A stretch of DNA of 64,000 bases from Acidobacteriota bacterium (lineage in GTDB: Bacteria > Acidobacteriota > Vicinamibacteria > Vicinamibacterales > UBA2999): assembly GCA_018000455.1 (NCBI GenBank), contig JAGNJW010000005.1:1-64000 (forward strand), given 5' to 3'. Position numbers and translations under genes: made by a program. Positions 52,034-60,702 of the stretch are shown piece after piece (within the stretch, counting starts at the first letter, position 1; the number at the start of each line of letters is the position of its first letter). The notes beneath the pieces were generated by a model that was not told the origin of the DNA, ran no database searches, and saw only the letters and a list, made by a program, of their open reading frames with translations.

Positions 52034-53626
52034 ATGGCTTCGACGCAGGAAACGTCCGGACTCGGCGCGCACGGCATTTCGACGACCGGCGCCGTGCACT
52101 GGAATCTGGTGCCCGCCGTGCTCTACGAGCACGCGCTCAGGCGCGGTGAGGGCGTGATTGCCGCCGAGGGGCCTCTCGTCTGCCGCACCGGCCTGCACAC
52201 GGGCCGTTCCCCGAACGACAAGTTCTTCGTCAAAGAGCCCTCGAGCGAAGGGCACGTCCATTGGGGAAAGGTGAACCGGCCGCTCGCGCCCGAGCAATTC
52301 GCCGCCTTGCGTGCCGATGTCGTCGGGCACCTGGCTGACAAGGACCTGTTCGTCCAGAACCTGCACGCCGGCGCCGATCCCGCCTACCGCCTGCCGGTGC
52401 GGATGGTCAGTGAGTACGCCTGGCATAGCCTGTTCGTGCGCAACCTCTTCATCGTGCCGACGCCTGCCGAGCTGGCCGCGCACTCTCCCGAGTGGACGGT
52501 CATCTGCGCGCCGACGTTCAAGGCCGACCCGGCCAAGCACGGCAGCCGCTCGGACGTGGTCATCGCGGTGAACATCGCCGCGCGCGAAGTCGTCATCGCC
52601 GGCACCAGCTACGCCGGCGAGAACAAGAAATCGATCTTCACGGTGCTGAACTACGTGCTGCCGCTCAAGGGCGTGCTGCCCATGCACTGCTCGGCGAACA
52701 TCGGCCAGAGCGGCGATACGGCCCTGTTCTTTGGCCTGTCGGGTACCGGCAAGACGACCCTCTCGAGCGACCCGGAGCGCGGCCTCATCGGAGACGACGA
52801 GCATGGCTGGAGCGAGCATGGCGTGTTCAACTTCGAGGGCGGCTGCTACGCCAAGACCATTCGCCTGTCGGCCGACGCCGAACCGCAGATCTACCAGACC
52901 ACGCGCCGCTTCGGCACCGTGCTCGAGAACGTAGAGGTCGACGAGGCAACGCGCGTCCTGGACCTCGATTCCTCGAAGTACACCGAGAACACCCGGGCGG
53001 CCTACCCGATCCACTTCATCGACAACGCGGTCCCCGGTGGTCAGGGGGGGCACCCGACCACCATCGTGATGCTGACGGCCGACGCCTTCGGCGTCCTGCC
53101 TCCGATCGCCCGCCTGTCACCCGAAGCGGCCATGTATCACTTCCTGTCGGGCTATACGGCCAAGGTCGCCGGCACCGAGAAGGGCGTGACCGAACCGACC
53201 GCCACCTTCAGCACGTGCTTTGGTGCCCCGTTCCTACCGATGAATCCGAACGTCTATTCGAGGATGCTCGGCGAGAAGATCGCGGCCCACAAGGCCCGAG
53301 TGTGGCTCGTGAACACCGGCTGGACGGGCGGTCCGTATGGCGTTGGCAGCCGCATGAAGATCGCTTACACGCGGGCGATGATCCGCGCGGCGCTCGCGGG
53401 CGCGCTCGACACCGTGGGCTTCGAGCGGCACCCGATCCTCAACGTGGAGATGCCCACCAGCTGCCCCGGCGTGCCGGCCAATGTGCTCAATCCACGCGGC
53501 ACCTGGAAGGACGGCGCGGCCTACGACCTCCAGGCGGCCAAGCTGGCCAGAATGTTCGTCGACAACTTCGAGACGTTCGCCGGCGACGTCGACGCTGCGG
53601 TGGTTGCGGCCGGCCCGCGCGTGTGA
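52034..53626 (+). CDS. pckA: Phosphoenolpyruvate carboxykinase (ATP)
   Basis: A 530-residue gluconeogenic enzyme converting oxaloacetate and ATP to PEP. It contains [52 protein letters not shown], the kinase-1a (P-loop) motif [20 protein letters not shown] cut at 20 residues, the metal motif [19 protein letters not shown], and [18 protein letters not shown]. All hallmarks of the bacterial ATP-dependent form are present and length is normal. It has its own promoter (51959-51988) and is divergent from the ECF sigma factor. The gatB start overlaps its stop, which is an unusual pairing. Confidence 0.97.
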   Translation: MASTQETSGLGAHGISTTGAVHWNLVPAVLYEHALRRGEGVIAAEGPLVCRTGLHTGRSPNDKFFVKEPSSEGHVHWGKVNRPLAPEQFAALRADVVGHLADKDLFVQNLHAGADPAYRLPVRMVSEYAWHSLFVRNLFIVPTPAELAAHSPEWTVICAPTFKADPAKHGSRSDVVIAVNIAAREVVIAGTSYAGENKKSIFTVLNYVLPLKGVLPMHCSANIGQSGDTALFFGLSGTGKTTLSSDPERGLIGDDEHGWSEHGVFNFEGGCYAKTIRLSADAEPQIYQTTRRFGTVLENVEVDEATRVLDLDSSKYTENTRAAYPIHFIDNAVPGGQGGHPTTIVMLTADAFGVLPPIARLSPEAAMYHFLSGYTAKVAGTEKGVTEPTATFSTCFGAPFLPMNPNVYSRMLGEKIAAHKARVWLVNTGWTGGPYGVGSRMKIAYTRAMIRAALAGALDTVGFERHPILNVEMPTSCPGVPANVLNPRGTWKDGAAYDLQAAKLARMFVDNFETFAGDVDAAVVAAGPRV

Positions 53627-55092
53627 GGCTCAGGGCGTCCCGGGTAGACCTGGAGCCTGTCATCGGGCTCGAGATCCACGCCCAGCTCCAGACCGCGACC
53701 AAGATTTTCTGCGGTTGCCCGGCCCGCTTCGGCGAAGTGGCGAACCACGACGTCTGCCCGGTGTGCCTCGGGCTGCCCGGCGCCTTGCCGGTGCTGAACG
53801 GGCGGGCCGTCGATCTGGCGATCGCGGCCGCGCTCGCCTTAGGCTGCACGGTGCACGAGACCTCGGTCTTCGCGCGCAAGAACTATTTCTATCCCGATCT
53901 ACCGAAGGGGTATCAGATCTCGCAGTACGAACGGCCGCTCGCCACCGGCGGCCATGTCGACATCCAGGCCGAGGGGGCCACGAACGCCATCCGCCTCACT
54001 CGCATCCACATGGAAGAGGACGCGGGCAAGTCGGTGCACGAGGGCTTTCCCGATTCCGACAAGCGCACCTACGTGGACTTCAACCGCGCCGGCGTGCCCC
54101 TCATCGAGATCGTCAGCGAGCCGGATCTGAGAACGCCCACCGATGCGGCGCACTTCTTCGAGAGCGTTCGGCGCCTGCTGGTCTGGATCGGCGCCAACGA
54201 CGGCAACATGGAAGAAGGCAGCCTGCGCTGCGATGCCAACGTGTCGGTGCGGCCGCGCGGTGCGACGACGCTCGGCACGAAGGTGGAAGTGAAGAACCTC
54301 AACTCGTTCCGCTACCTGCAGAAAGCCTTGGAGTACGAAATCGCCCGCCAGAGCGATTGCGTCGCCGACGGCGAGCGGATTGTGCAGGAAACGCGACTCT
54401 TCGATTCCGCGCTCGGGCGGACGTTCTCGATGCGCAGCAAGGAAGAGGCGCACGACTATCGCTACTTCCCGGAGCCGGATCTGCCGCCGGTGCTGGTGCC
54501 GGAGGCGCGGCGCGCGCGCGTCGCCGCCACCATGCCTGAGCTGCCCGACGCTCGCCGCGCGCGGTTCGTCTCGGTCTACCGGCTGCCCGACTACGACGCC
54601 GGCGTGCTGACCGAGTCGCGCGGCCTGGCCGACTACTTCGAGCAGGTGGCCGAGGCCTGCGGCAACGCGAAGGCGGCCAGCAATTGGGTGATGGGCGAAG
54701 TGCTGCGCGTGCTCAAGGCCCGCGAGAGCTCCATCGATGCGGTGGGCGTGACGGCCAGCGCCCTGGGCGCGCTCATCGCCCTCATCGACGCCGGCACGAT
54801 CAGCACGACGGTGGCCAAGAACGTCTTCGAGCAGATGTACGGTACCGGCCTGGTGGCCGCCGCCATCGTCGAAGCGCAGGGGCTGGCGCAGGTCTCCGAC
54901 GACACCGCGCTGCAGACGCTGGTCGGGCAGGTCATGACGGCGCAGCCAGACGCCGTTCTGCAGTATCGCCTCGGCAAGAAGGCTACTTTAGGGTTCCTCG
55001 TCGGCGAGGCGATGAAGGCCTCGGGCGGCACGGCCGATCCGAAGCGTCTCAGCCAGCTGCTGCGCGCGACGCTCGACACGCCGGTCGCGTAG
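53623..55092 (+). CDS. gatB: Asp-tRNA(Asn)/Glu-tRNA(Gln) amidotransferase subunit B
   Basis: A 489-residue subunit of the GatCAB complex, which amidates misacylated Glu-tRNA(Gln) or Asp-tRNA(Asn). It has [20 protein letters not shown] and [15 protein letters not shown] (zinc cysteines), [51 protein letters not shown], and a C-terminal YqeY-like tail domain. GTG 53623 overlaps the pckA stop (GTGTGA). gatA and gatC are not in the window, so the complex is split on the chromosome. A hairpin at 55098-55115 follows. Confidence 0.96.
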   Translation: MRLRASRVDLEPVIGLEIHAQLQTATKIFCGCPARFGEVANHDVCPVCLGLPGALPVLNGRAVDLAIAAALALGCTVHETSVFARKNYFYPDLPKGYQISQYERPLATGGHVDIQAEGATNAIRLTRIHMEEDAGKSVHEGFPDSDKRTYVDFNRAGVPLIEIVSEPDLRTPTDAAHFFESVRRLLVWIGANDGNMEEGSLRCDANVSVRPRGATTLGTKVEVKNLNSFRYLQKALEYEIARQSDCVADGERIVQETRLFDSALGRTFSMRSKEEAHDYRYFPEPDLPPVLVPEARRARVAATMPELPDARRARFVSVYRLPDYDAGVLTESRGLADYFEQVAEACGNAKAASNWVMGEVLRVLKARESSIDAVGVTASALGALIALIDAGTISTTVAKNVFEQMYGTGLVAAAIVEAQGLAQVSDDTALQTLVGQVMTAQPDAVLQYRLGKKATLGFLVGEAMKASGGTADPKRLSQLLRATLDTPVA

Positions 55093-55097
55093 TTTGG

Positions 55098-55115
55098 GGG
55101 CGCCGTGCGGCGCCC
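55098..55115 (+). terminator. Stem-loop after gatB
   Basis: GGGCGCC (55098-55104) and GGCGCCC (55109-55115) form a perfect 7-bp stem with loop GTGC, six bases after the gatB stop. No U-tract follows, so termination may be weak. TGCTAGTAT at 55120-55128, an extended -10 form, may restart transcription for ftsE. Confidence 0.35.
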
Positions 55116-55175
55116 GCCCTGCTAGTATGTCCCTCGCGTCGGCGCCAGGGCCGCGCCTCCCGGAACCGCTCCCAC

Positions 55176-55838
55176 GTGATCGAACTCCACAACGTCACGA
55201 AGATCTACGGCACCGACGTCACGGCGCTCGACCGGCTGTCGTTCACGGTCGAGAAGGGCGAATTCGTGTTCCTCACCGGGCCGAGTGGAGCGGGGAAGTC
55301 CACGCTGCTCCGGCTGCTGCTCCGTCAGGAGATCCCGACCGAGGGCACGCTGACGGTCGCAGGCCGTGAGCTGGCCACGTTGTCGACGGCCGAGGTGCAG
55401 GCCTATCGCCGCTCGCTCGGCGTGGTGTTCCAGGACTTCAAGCTGATCCCGACCAAGACGGTCTTCGACAACGTGGCCTTCGTGATGCGTGTGCTCGGCG
55501 TGCCGGTCGAACAGCAGCGCCGCCGCACCTACCAGGTGCTCAAGGGAGTCGGTCTCCAGCATCGCGCACTGGCTTTCCCGCCAGAGCTGTCGGGTGGCGA
55601 GCAGCAGCGCATCGCGATCGCGCGCGCGCTGGTGAACGAGCCGCAGGTGGTGCTGGCCGACGAGCCGACGGGCAATCTCGATCCGGATCTCTCGCTCGAG
55701 ATCATGGACGTCTTGCGCGACATCAATGCCGCCGGCACGACCGTGCTCGTCGCGACTCACGACCGCGCGCTCATCGCCCATGTCGGGCGACGTGTGTTGC
55801 ATCTGGAACAGGGCCGTGCGCCAAGGGCCGACGCATGA
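55176..55838 (+). CDS. ftsE: Cell-division ATP-binding protein FtsE
   Basis: A 220-residue ABC ATPase. It starts VIELHNVTKIYGTDVTALDR (GTG 55176), with Walker A TGPSGAGKSTLL, YRRSLGVVFQDFKLIPTKTV (a segment typical of FtsE), signature LSGGEQQR, Walker [17 protein letters not shown] and VLVATHD. With FtsX it regulates septal peptidoglycan hydrolases from the inner membrane. The ATGA overlap with ftsX confirms the pair. Confidence 0.96.
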   Translation: MIELHNVTKIYGTDVTALDRLSFTVEKGEFVFLTGPSGAGKSTLLRLLLRQEIPTEGTLTVAGRELATLSTAEVQAYRRSLGVVFQDFKLIPTKTVFDNVAFVMRVLGVPVEQQRRRTYQVLKGVGLQHRALAFPPELSGGEQQRIAIARALVNEPQVVLADEPTGNLDPDLSLEIMDVLRDINAAGTTVLVATHDRALIAHVGRRVLHLEQGRAPRADA

Positions 55839-56737
55839 GAGCACTGCTGTATGCCTGGCAGGAAGCGGTGACGAGCCTGGCGCGGGCCCGCTGGACGCTG
55901 TTGCTGTCGATTGCCACCATCGCCGTGGCGTTTGCGATGCTGGGCGCCTTCCGGGTCGTCTCCGGCACGATCGAGCGGGTGGCCGGCGGTTGGTCGGAGA
56001 GCGCGGAGGTGTCGGTCTATCTCGACGACGTGGTGACCGAGGCGGAGCGGGCGGCTATCCGCCAGGTCATCGATCGCAGCGCCGTGGCCGCGTCGGTGAC
56101 AATCGTGACCAAGGAGGAAGCGCTGGCGCGCTTCGGTGCCGAGTTCCCGGAACTGGGTGACGTGACCGCCTCGCTCGATGCCAATCCGTTTCCGGCGTCG
56201 TTCGAGATCCGGCTCTCAGAGGCCGGGATGGCCGGCGGCGCCGACGGGCTGGCGGCCACGCTCACGCCGTTGCCCGGCGTGGCCGACGTGCGCTTCGACC
56301 GCCAGTGGCTGTCGCGGCTCATCGCCGTCATCACCGCGCTGCGCACGGCCGGCTGGATTGCCGCGCTGGCGCTCGTGCTCGGCGCCGCTACGACGGTGGT
56401 CGCCGTGGTTCGGCTGTCGTTTGACGCCCGCCGTGACGAGATCGGCATCATGGCGCTGGTTGGCGCGCCGGTGGCGTTCATCCGAGGCCCCTTCGTCATG
56501 GAGGGGGCGATTCAGGGAGCGCTCGGGGCATTGGCCGCGCTTGGCGGGCTGTCGCTCCTCGGCCGCGCTCTCGGCCGCGCCCTCGGCCCCCTGGCCGCCG
56601 CGCTCGGGCCGGGCGCCCTCAGGCCGCTGCTCTGGACCGACGTGGCGGGCCTGCTCGTCGGCGGCGCGCTGGTTGGGGCGGCGGCCGGACTGCTGGCCAC
56701 ATGGAAGTGGGACGGGCAGGGACCGCTGGCCCGTTGA
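55835..56737 (+). CDS. ftsX: Cell-division permease-like protein FtsX
   Basis: A 300-residue four-helix inner-membrane protein. A first helix (WTLLLSIATIAVAFAMLGAF) leads to a periplasmic ECD with ESAEVSVYLDDVVTEAERAA and IVTKEEALARFGAEFPELGD, typical of FtsX. Three C-terminal helices follow (WIAALALVLGAATTVVAVVR, EGAIQGALGALAALGGLSLL, DVAGLLVGGALVGAAAGLLA). It forms the FtsEX complex with the preceding gene. Confidence 0.95.
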   Translation: MRALLYAWQEAVTSLARARWTLLLSIATIAVAFAMLGAFRVVSGTIERVAGGWSESAEVSVYLDDVVTEAERAAIRQVIDRSAVAASVTIVTKEEALARFGAEFPELGDVTASLDANPFPASFEIRLSEAGMAGGADGLAATLTPLPGVADVRFDRQWLSRLIAVITALRTAGWIAALALVLGAATTVVAVVRLSFDARRDEIGIMALVGAPVAFIRGPFVMEGAIQGALGALAALGGLSLLGRALGRALGPLAAALGPGALRPLLWTDVAGLLVGGALVGAAAGLLATWKWDGQGPLAR

Positions 56738-56801
56738 CAGGTGTCGGGGCCCGACCTACACTCGAAGGCACGCTGACCGAATACACAGGATCCGAGGCCC
56801 C

Positions 56802-57089
56802 ATGCCGCACTTCCTGAGTGCACGTCCTCTCCCGGCCGTCCCCGTGCTTTCCCTCATCGATTTCTACCGCGATGAGTTCGTCAAACACCAGCAATGTCTG
56901 GACGCGCAGCGCGAGTACTTCTCGGAACATGCCATTCGATCGGTCGAAGTGGCTCTTTGCCGCATCATCTCGGAAATCGACGCTCTGACGCACAAGGCCG
57001 ACGCCGATGAGGTCGTGGCCCGCCTGCTCAAGGAGTTCGACGTCGTGACCAGGCTGTCGGCTTGGACCGACCCGCTGCGCATCAACTGA
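56802..57089 (+). CDS. Hypothetical helical protein (95 aa)
   Basis: A 95-residue soluble protein from ATG 56802. After a Pro-rich opening (MPHFLSARPLPAVPVL), it is helical: IDFYRDEFVKHQQCLDAQRE, IRSVEVALCRIISEIDALTH, DEVVARLLKEFDVVTRLSAW. Composition and codon use are gene-like. It lies 64 bp after ftsX and its 3' end overlaps the TTG start of glycerate kinase by 28 bp. No family recognised; the position suggests coexpression with either neighbour. Confidence 0.6.
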   Translation: MPHFLSARPLPAVPVLSLIDFYRDEFVKHQQCLDAQREYFSEHAIRSVEVALCRIISEIDALTHKADADEVVARLLKEFDVVTRLSAWTDPLRIN

Positions 57090-58390
57090 GCGCGGCGCTC
57101 GCGCGCCGTCGCAACGACGTCCTCGCCCTGATTGCCGCCGGCGTCGAGGCCGTGTCGCCGCGCGTGCTCATGCCGCGCGTCGTCGACGCCCTGGGCCAGA
57201 CGCTCGCGCCACAGGCGGCGGTCCACGTCGTGGCCGTCGGCAAGGCTGCCGCCGGCATGTTCGAGGTGTTCGCGGCGGCACCGCCCTTTGCCATTGCCCG
57301 CGCGGTGGTAATCGCGCCCGGTCGGCCCGAGGGCTGGACATCGGCGGCGGTGTTTGTCGAAGCCGGTCATCCCTTCGCCACGGCCGGCAGCGTCAAGGCG
57401 GCGCGGCTGGCGCTCGAAATCGCCGCCGAGGTGCCGGCCGACGGCCGTCTCGTCTGTCTGCTCTCGGGTGGCGCCAGCGCCCTCATGGCGGCACCACTCC
57501 CCGGGCTGACTCTCGAGGCCAAGCAGGCAGCCGTCGCCCACGTGATGACCGGCGGCGCCGATATCACCGCCCTCAACGCCGTGCGCAAGCATTTGTCGCT
57601 CGTGAAGGGCGGGCGGCTGGCGGCCTCGTGCCGCGGTGCCGTCGTCACCTACGCCATCTCGGACGTCGTCGGCGACGACCTGAGCGTGATCGGTTCTGGA
57701 CCCTGCGTGTCCGACGGCTCGACGTGGCGCGATGCGGCCGAGGCGGTGAGGCGCTTCGGCGGCTGGGACGGGCTGGGGCCCGAGGTGCAAGGGATCATCG
57801 AGGCCGGCCTGCGCGGCGAGGTCGCCGACACGCCCGGGGCCGACGACCCGCGCCTGGCCAGAGCCACGGCCGAGGTGATCGGCGGACGCCGGCAAGCCAT
57901 GGACGGCGCCGCGCGGGCGGCGGCGGCGCGTGGCTACACCCCGGTGGTGCTCGAGTCGGCCGTCCAGGGCGAAGCGCGGCTGTCGGCCCGCGCCTGGTGG
58001 GCATCGGCCCTGGCCGCGGTCGCCGGCGCGGGACGCCCGATGGCCATCATCTCGAGCGGCGAGACCACCGTGCACGTCCGCGGCCACGGCCGAGGCGGTC
58101 GCAATCAGGAGTTCGCTCTCGCGCTCGTCGACGCCGTCGCGGCCGTCGGGGCCGGCATGGTGCTGGCCTCGGTCGGTAGCGACGGCATCGATGGTCCCAC
58201 CGACGCCGCCGGGGCGCTGGTCGACGCCGGCACGCGCGCCCGCGCGGCCGCCCACGGCCTGGGGGCCGGGACGGCGCTCGACGCCAACGATAGCTTCGCC
58301 TTCTTCGCCGCAGCCGGTGATCTCGTCATGACCGGCGCGACAGGCACCAATGTCGGCGATCTCCAGGTGTTGCTCGCCGGCCCGGCCTGA
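57062..58390 (+). CDS. Glycerate 2-kinase (GckA/MOFRL family)
   Basis: A 442-residue kinase of the DUF4147/MOFRL group, which phosphorylates D-glycerate at C2. Motifs: AVGKAAAGMFEVF, FVEAGHPFA, LLSGGASALMAAPLPGLTLE, LNAVRKHLSLVKGGRLA, ISDVVGDDLSVIGSGP, then the C-terminal MOFRL domain with IISSGETTVHVRGHGRGGRN and DGIDGPTDAAGALVD. The start is uncertain: TTG 57062 overlaps the previous gene by 28 bp and no better upstream start exists before the conserved N-terminus. A separate operon partner of the glyoxylate pathway is not seen. Confidence 0.9.
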   Translation: MDRPAAHQLSAALARRRNDVLALIAAGVEAVSPRVLMPRVVDALGQTLAPQAAVHVVAVGKAAAGMFEVFAAAPPFAIARAVVIAPGRPEGWTSAAVFVEAGHPFATAGSVKAARLALEIAAEVPADGRLVCLLSGGASALMAAPLPGLTLEAKQAAVAHVMTGGADITALNAVRKHLSLVKGGRLAASCRGAVVTYAISDVVGDDLSVIGSGPCVSDGSTWRDAAEAVRRFGGWDGLGPEVQGIIEAGLRGEVADTPGADDPRLARATAEVIGGRRQAMDGAARAAAARGYTPVVLESAVQGEARLSARAWWASALAAVAGAGRPMAIISSGETTVHVRGHGRGGRNQEFALALVDAVAAVGAGMVLASVGSDGIDGPTDAAGALVDAGTRARAAAHGLGAGTALDANDSFAFFAAAGDLVMTGATGTNVGDLQVLLAGPA

Positions 58391-58395
58391 TACGC

Positions 58396-60702
58396 TTGGA
58401 CCCGCGGCCGACGCCGCGATTGTTTTCCGTGGCCCCCCTCGATCGACACACCCTGCTCCAGCAACTGCGCGCCGCCTCCGGCGCGCCAGCCACTGCTCGC
58501 GAACTGGCACGCGTGCTCGCCGTGCCGCGGGAAGCACAGGCCTCGTTTCGCCGTGAGCTGAAGGCCCTGGTTGCCGACGGCCAGCTCGCTGTCGTGCGTG
58601 GCAATCGCTACACACTGCCCGAACGCGTGCTCGACGTGGCCGGCCGGCTGCAGGGGCATGCCAGCGGCATCGCCTTCGTGATTCCCGACGCCGGCGGCAA
58701 GGATGTCTTCATCCCCGCCTCGCGCCGTGGCGGAGCCCTGCACGGCGACCGCGTCGTGGCGCGGGTGGAGTCCGGCCGCGATGCCGAACGTCTCGAAGGC
58801 CGGGTCGTCGAGGTCAGCGAGCGGCGCAGTGCCCGCATCGTCGGCCGCCTGACCCGCGATCGCCGCGGCGTGGCGCTGGTGCGCCCCTTCGATGCACGGC
58901 TCGACACCGACATCCGTGTGCCGCACGACAGCCTGCTCGAGGCGGTCGACGGCGACATGGTCACGGTGGAAGTGACGCGCTGGCCGGGCCCGACGGCCGA
59001 CGCTGCCGGGCGCATCGTCGAGGTGCTGGGCGCGCTCGACGATCCCGGGGTCGATACCGCGGTGGTGCTGCGCAAGCATGGCATTCCCGACGAGCACGCG
59101 CCGGATGCGGTGGCCGAAGCTCGCGCCCGAGATGCCGCCGTGCATGCCCACGAGATCGCCGGACGCACCGACTTCCGTGGCGAGGTCATCGTCACCATCG
59201 ACGGGGAACACGCCCGCGATTTCGACGACGCGATTTCGATCGGCCGCAGCCCCAACGGGCACTACTGGCTCGGCGTCCATATCGCCGACGTCGCGCACTA
59301 CGTCCGTGAAGGCAGCGCGCTCGACCTCGACGGCTTCGAACGGGGCACCTCGGTCTACTTCCCCGAGCGCGCCGTCCACATGTTCCCGCACGAGCTCGCC
59401 ACCGGCGTCTGCAGTCTCAATCCGCACGTCGATCGGCTCGTGCAGAGCTGCCTGATGGAGGTCAACCGGCACGGCGACGTCGTGCGCTACGAGCTGCACG
59501 ATGGTGTCATCCACAGCCGGGCGCGCATGACCTACGACGCGGTGAACGGCATCGTCGCCACCAAGGACGCGGCCCTGCGCGAGATCTACCGCGACCTGGT
59601 GCCCACCTTCGAGCTGATGCGCGAGCTGTTCGACGTCTTGAACGCGCGACGCCGCCGACGAGGCTCGATCGACTTCGACCTGCCGGAGGCCGAAGTGGTG
59701 GTCGACGCAGATGGCGCCATCTCCGACATCATCGCCGCCGAGCGCAACATCGCCCACCGGATCATCGAGGAGTTCATGCTCCTGGCGAACGAGACGGTGG
59801 CCGGGCACCTCGAGACGGCCGGCATGCCGGCACTCTATCGCGTGCACGAAGCGCCGGATCCGGCGCGCGTCATCGAGTTCGAGGACTTCGTCTCCTCACT
59901 CGGAGTGAGCCTCGATGCGCCGCCCGGCGGCGTGCACCCGCGCCACTTCCAGCAACTCGTCGATCGCATCAAGGGAGCGCCCGAGGAACGGCCGATCGCC
60001 TTCCTGATGCTGCGCACCATGCAGAAGGCGCGCTACGACGACGCCAATCTCGGGCATTTCGGCTTGGCCGCGCACACCTACACCCACTTCACGTCGCCCA
60101 TCCGGCGCTATCCCGACCTGGTCGTCCACCGCGTGCTCCGCGAGCTGAGACACGGGCTCGCCGGCGATGAGCGTCGCGCCGAACTCGAAGAGGCGCTGCC
60201 GGAAGTGGCGCAGCACACCTCCGCCATGGAGCGCCGCGCCCAGGAAGCCGAGCGTGAGCTCCTGCAGTGGAAGAAGGTCCGCTTCATGACCGACAAGATC
60301 GGCGACGTCTACGGCGGCTACATCACGGGCGTCGCCGCCTACGGTCTGTTCGTGCAGATGACGGAGCACTTCGTCGAGGGTCTCGTCCACGTGTCGACGC
60401 TGGTCGACGACTTCTATCGGTTCGATGAGGCTGCGCGAGTGCTGCTCGGCGAACGCTCGAAGCGGATCTTCCGCCTTGGCGACGTCGTCCGGGTGCGGGT
60501 GCTGCGCGTGGACATGGACCGCCGCCAGGTCGAGCTCGGCATCGAGGAGGTGCTCGATGTGGTCGCGCGAGACCAACGCGCGCGCGGTGCGCGCCCAAGC
60601 GCCGCCCGGCCCAGGAAGGGCCGCCGCGCGCCGCCCCGCGCCGGCGCGCGGCGCCGCGACGGCAAGCGCGAACGGAGCGCGAAGAAGCGGGGGCGCCGCT
60701 GA
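58396..60702 (+). CDS. rnr: Ribonuclease R
   Basis: A 768-residue 3'-5' exoribonuclease. N-terminal winged-helix region (ARELARVLAVPREAQASFRR), two cold-shock OB domains (RLQGHASGIAFVIPDAGGKD), then the RNB catalytic domain with GEVIVTIDGEHARDFDDAIS (metal Asp cluster), VHIADVAHYVREGSALD, YTHFTSPIRRYPDLVVHRVL, an S1 domain (GDVYGGYITGVAAYGLFVQM) and a basic tail of about 45 residues (RPRKGRRAPPRAGARRRDGK). The start may be TTG 58396 or GTG 58429, which is 11 codons inside. TGATG overlap with selB. Confidence 0.96.
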   Translation: MDPRPTPRLFSVAPLDRHTLLQQLRAASGAPATARELARVLAVPREAQASFRRELKALVADGQLAVVRGNRYTLPERVLDVAGRLQGHASGIAFVIPDAGGKDVFIPASRRGGALHGDRVVARVESGRDAERLEGRVVEVSERRSARIVGRLTRDRRGVALVRPFDARLDTDIRVPHDSLLEAVDGDMVTVEVTRWPGPTADAAGRIVEVLGALDDPGVDTAVVLRKHGIPDEHAPDAVAEARARDAAVHAHEIAGRTDFRGEVIVTIDGEHARDFDDAISIGRSPNGHYWLGVHIADVAHYVREGSALDLDGFERGTSVYFPERAVHMFPHELATGVCSLNPHVDRLVQSCLMEVNRHGDVVRYELHDGVIHSRARMTYDAVNGIVATKDAALREIYRDLVPTFELMRELFDVLNARRRRRGSIDFDLPEAEVVVDADGAISDIIAAERNIAHRIIEEFMLLANETVAGHLETAGMPALYRVHEAPDPARVIEFEDFVSSLGVSLDAPPGGVHPRHFQQLVDRIKGAPEERPIAFLMLRTMQKARYDDANLGHFGLAAHTYTHFTSPIRRYPDLVVHRVLRELRHGLAGDERRAELEEALPEVAQHTSAMERRAQEAERELLQWKKVRFMTDKIGDVYGGYITGVAAYGLFVQMTEHFVEGLVHVSTLVDDFYRFDEAARVLLGERSKRIFRLGDVVRVRVLRVDMDRRQVELGIEEVLDVVARDQRARGARPSAARPRKGRRAPPRAGARRRDGKRERSAKKRGRR

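Noticed and set aside
52492..53622. Open frame upstream of and in frame with gatB
   Set aside because: It overlaps pckA out of frame and is Arg-rich; gatB homology begins only at GTG 53623.
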